14,430 bases of DNA, taken from assembly GCA_030550695.1 (NCBI GenBank), contig JAUQOX010000047.1, positions 1 to 14,430 of the forward strand. The letters run 5' to 3'. Source of the stretch: Gemmatimonadota bacterium (GTDB lineage: Bacteria; Gemmatimonadota; Gemmatimonadetes; Longimicrobiales; Gaopeijiaceae). The notes under the pieces are model-generated. The model was given only the letters and a program-made list of their open reading frames with translations, was not told where the DNA came from and did no database searches. Shown here one piece after another: positions 12,660 through 14,430 of the stretch. Both the position numbers and the translations under genes were made by a program. The number at the start of each line of letters is the position of its first letter. Position 1 is the first letter of the stretch.

Positions 12660-14231
12660 ATGCTTCGGTATGTTGCGTTGCTCCTGATGTTGGCCACGGC
12701 CGCCCCGTGGAAAGGCGGTGTCACCGCCCAGCAGTTCCCAGTGGACGATCCGATCATCAAGGCCATCTGGCAGGAGGGGATGGAGCGTTCCCAGGTGGCC
12801 TCTTTGGCCCAGGTCCTGACGGACGTCATCGGGCCGCGGCTGCCCGGGAGCCCCGCCTTCGACCGAGGCCGGGATTGGGTCTTGAGCAAGTTCCGGGAGT
12901 GGGGGCTGGAAGGCCGTACCCAAGACTACGGAACCTGGCTGGGTTGGCGACGGGGCCCCACCCATGTAGACCTGGTGGAGCCGCGGGTGCGGACGCTGAA
13001 CGGCATGATGCTGGCCTGGAGCCCCGGCACGAACGGCACGGTGACCGGCCCAGCGGTCGCGGTCCCCAACTTTTCCTCCGGGGCCCAGCTGGAAGCCTTC
13101 CTGTCCACCGTCAGGGGGGCGTTCGTCCTCCTGGGACCCGCCGAGCCCACCTGTCGGCCTACCGCCGATTGGGAGCAATGGGCTACCCCGGCCTCCTTGG
13201 AGAAGATGCGAAACCTCCAGCAAGAACTCCGGACCTCCTGGCGCCGCTCTTTGGAAGCCGCCGGGGTCACTGAGGCGTCCCTCATCGAACGGTTGGAGGG
13301 CGCCGGTGCGGCGGGGGTTTTCAGCTCCCGTTGGACCGGGAATTGGGGGGGATACACGCTGATGGCGGCCCGGAACAAGGTCATTCCGAACATCGTCCTC
13401 TCCTGCGAGGACTACGGCTTGGTGCACCGCCTGGCCAGCAACGGCCAGAGGCCCGTCCTGCGCGTCCAGGCCGAGTCGGAACCGTTGGGGACGGTCCCCA
13501 CCTACAACATCCTTGGCGAGATCCGGGGGAGGGAAAAGCCTGAGGAGTACATCATCTTGTCCGCCCACTTCGACTCCTGGGACGGCGGTTCGGCGGCCAC
13601 GGACAACACCTCGGGGACCGTGACCATGATGGAGGCGGCCAGGATCCTGAAGCAGGTTTATCCCAACCCCAAGCGCACCATCCTGGTGGCCCTGTGGAAC
13701 GGGGAGGAACAGGGGTTGAACGGTTCTCGGGCGTTCGTCGCCGACAACCCCCACATCGTGGAAAACCTTCAGACCGTTTTCAACCAAGACAACGGGACGG
13801 GGAGGATCACCACCATTTCCATGCAAGGCTTCACGGGGGTAGCACCCTTCGTGGCCCGCTGGCTCACGGCCGTTCCTACGGAAATCTCCCAACACATCAA
13901 TCTGGTGATCCCCGGCACCCCCGGCACCGGGGGGTCGGACTACGCCAGCTTCGTCTGCGCCGGCGTGCCGGCGTTCAGCCTGAGCTCCTTGAGTTGGTCC
14001 TACCGTCAGACCTACCACAACGAAACAGATACCTTCGACAAGCTGGTCCTGGACGATCTCGCCAACAATGCCACCCTCACGGCCATGCTGGCCTATCTGG
14101 CGTCCGAGGAGGCTGAGCGACTCCCGAGGGATCGCAGGGTCTTGGGAGTGAATCCCCAAACCGGAGAGCCTCGGCCATGGCCTCGGTGCCAGGAACCTGC
14201 CCGGGACGCCACCCGGTACTTCGGCCGGTAG
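12660..14231 (+). CDS. Secreted M28-family zinc metallopeptidase
   Basis: This 523-aa exported aminopeptidase/carboxypeptidase-like protein has a signal peptide ending near VTA|QQ (residue 23). The M28 di-zinc site is complete: H303 and D305 in SAHFDSWDGG, bridging D315 in TDNTSG, catalytic E349 and ligand E350 in NGEEQG, D377 in NQDNGTG and H453 in TYHNETDT. The catalytic domain is split by a PA-like insertion (about 125-275), as in M28B enzymes such as plasma glutamate carboxypeptidase. GAGGT lies 7 nt before the ATG. The short tail after residue 480 is Arg/Pro-rich. It likely trims peptides in the periplasm or outside the cell. The next gene begins 32 bp downstream with no terminator between them, so the two may be co-transcribed. 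Confidence 0.95.
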   Translation: MLRYVALLLMLATAAPWKGGVTAQQFPVDDPIIKAIWQEGMERSQVASLAQVLTDVIGPRLPGSPAFDRGRDWVLSKFREWGLEGRTQDYGTWLGWRRGPTHVDLVEPRVRTLNGMMLAWSPGTNGTVTGPAVAVPNFSSGAQLEAFLSTVRGAFVLLGPAEPTCRPTADWEQWATPASLEKMRNLQQELRTSWRRSLEAAGVTEASLIERLEGAGAAGVFSSRWTGNWGGYTLMAARNKVIPNIVLSCEDYGLVHRLASNGQRPVLRVQAESEPLGTVPTYNILGEIRGREKPEEYIILSAHFDSWDGGSAATDNTSGTVTMMEAARILKQVYPNPKRTILVALWNGEEQGLNGSRAFVADNPHIVENLQTVFNQDNGTGRITTISMQGFTGVAPFVARWLTAVPTEISQHINLVIPGTPGTGGSDYASFVCAGVPAFSLSSLSWSYRQTYHNETDTFDKLVLDDLANNATLTAMLAYLASEEAERLPRDRRVLGVNPQTGEPRPWPRCQEPARDATRYFGR

Positions 14232-14263
14232 GCACGGCTGCGGCGGGCCCCGTTGGAGGACCG

Positions 14264-14430
14264 TTGAGAGCCCCTTCCGGGGAGAGTCCCCTCCCCCGGC
14301 CGTCCCTGAGGACCGGTCGGGGGCGCGGGTGGCTGGTTGTGGCGTTCCTCCTTCCTTGGGGGGGGGCAGCCGCACAGGTATCGCCCCCTGCAGGCCTCCC
14401 CAGGGCGGGGAGCTCCGTGAGCCTGGTGGC
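14264..14430 (+). CDS. Start of an exported protein, cut by window edge
   Basis: The frame from TTG at 14264 stays open to the end of the window (55 codons). After an Arg/Pro-rich stretch it encodes a convincing signal peptide: GRGRGW, then LVVAFLLPWGGAAA, with a likely cut before QVSPP. This resembles the A|QQ cut sites of the TolC and peptidase genes nearby. GGAGGA ends only 3 nt before the TTG, a short spacing, so the start is uncertain. A run of nine G (14358-14366) lies inside the signal peptide codons, and a one-base error there would shift the frame. The product is unknown; its position right after the M28 gene suggests co-transcription. Confidence 0.55.
   Translation, partial: MRAPSGESPLPRPSLRTGRGRGWLVVAFLLPWGGAAAQVSPPAGLPRAGSSVSLV

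Noticed and set aside
12621..14375. A 584-codon open frame on the minus strand across the M28 peptidase gene
   Set aside because: It is antisense to a gene with a full zinc-site motif set and signal peptide. Its translation is Gly/Pro/Arg-rich with no domain, as expected for a shadow frame in GC-rich DNA.

Overview
The window is about two-thirds G+C, with heavy use of GGG/CCC codons. It encodes secreted proteins with Sec signal peptides, an outer-membrane TolC-type channel and a minor-pilin operon, so the host is a diderm bacterium. The mix of TolC, beta-lactamase-fold hydrolase, M28 peptidase and FimT/PilV/PilW/PilX genes would suit a Gemmatimonadota-like lineage, but that placement is inference and no 16S rRNA is present to test it.

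Region 1 (1-2917) holds tRNA genes. Seventeen lie on the minus strand, in transcription order fMet(CAT), Phe(GAA), Trp(CCA), Glu(TTC), Asp(GTC), Ala(GGC), Leu(CAG), Leu(GAG), Arg(ACG), Val(GAC), Ala(CGC), Thr(CGT), Gln(CTG), Ser(GCT), Ser(GGA), Pro(CGG), Ser(CGA). An eighteenth, Pro(GGG), lies divergently on the plus strand. None encodes its 3' CCA. A near-consensus promoter precedes fMet, and a strong intrinsic terminator follows the last gene, Ser(CGA). The fMet-to-Gln part is fairly compact. The Ser/Pro end has spacers of 128-271 bp, and these contain odd structure: inverted partial copies of the neighbouring tRNA T-arm 3' of three tRNA genes, and a 37-bp direct repeat that duplicates the 3' end of tRNA-Pro(CGG).

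Region 2 (2918-9427) carries plus-strand genes: a TolC-family outer-membrane protein with its own terminator, then a secreted serine hydrolase (SxxK/YxN/HxG), RmuC, and a PLP-dependent cysteine-desulfurase-like class V aminotransferase. The last three are spaced 57 and 99 bp apart and may be co-transcribed.

Region 3 (9471-12284) is a minus-strand minor-pilin operon of four genes (FimT/GspH-like, PilV-like, PilW-like, PilX-like), each joined to the next by a 4-nt start/stop overlap. Region 4 (12660-14430) is divergent from it and encodes a secreted M28 zinc peptidase, then the start of another exported protein cut by the window edge.

No mobile-element protein gene, CRISPR array or rRNA was seen. 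The most unusual signal is the non-coding tRNA-derived structure in the first kilobase.
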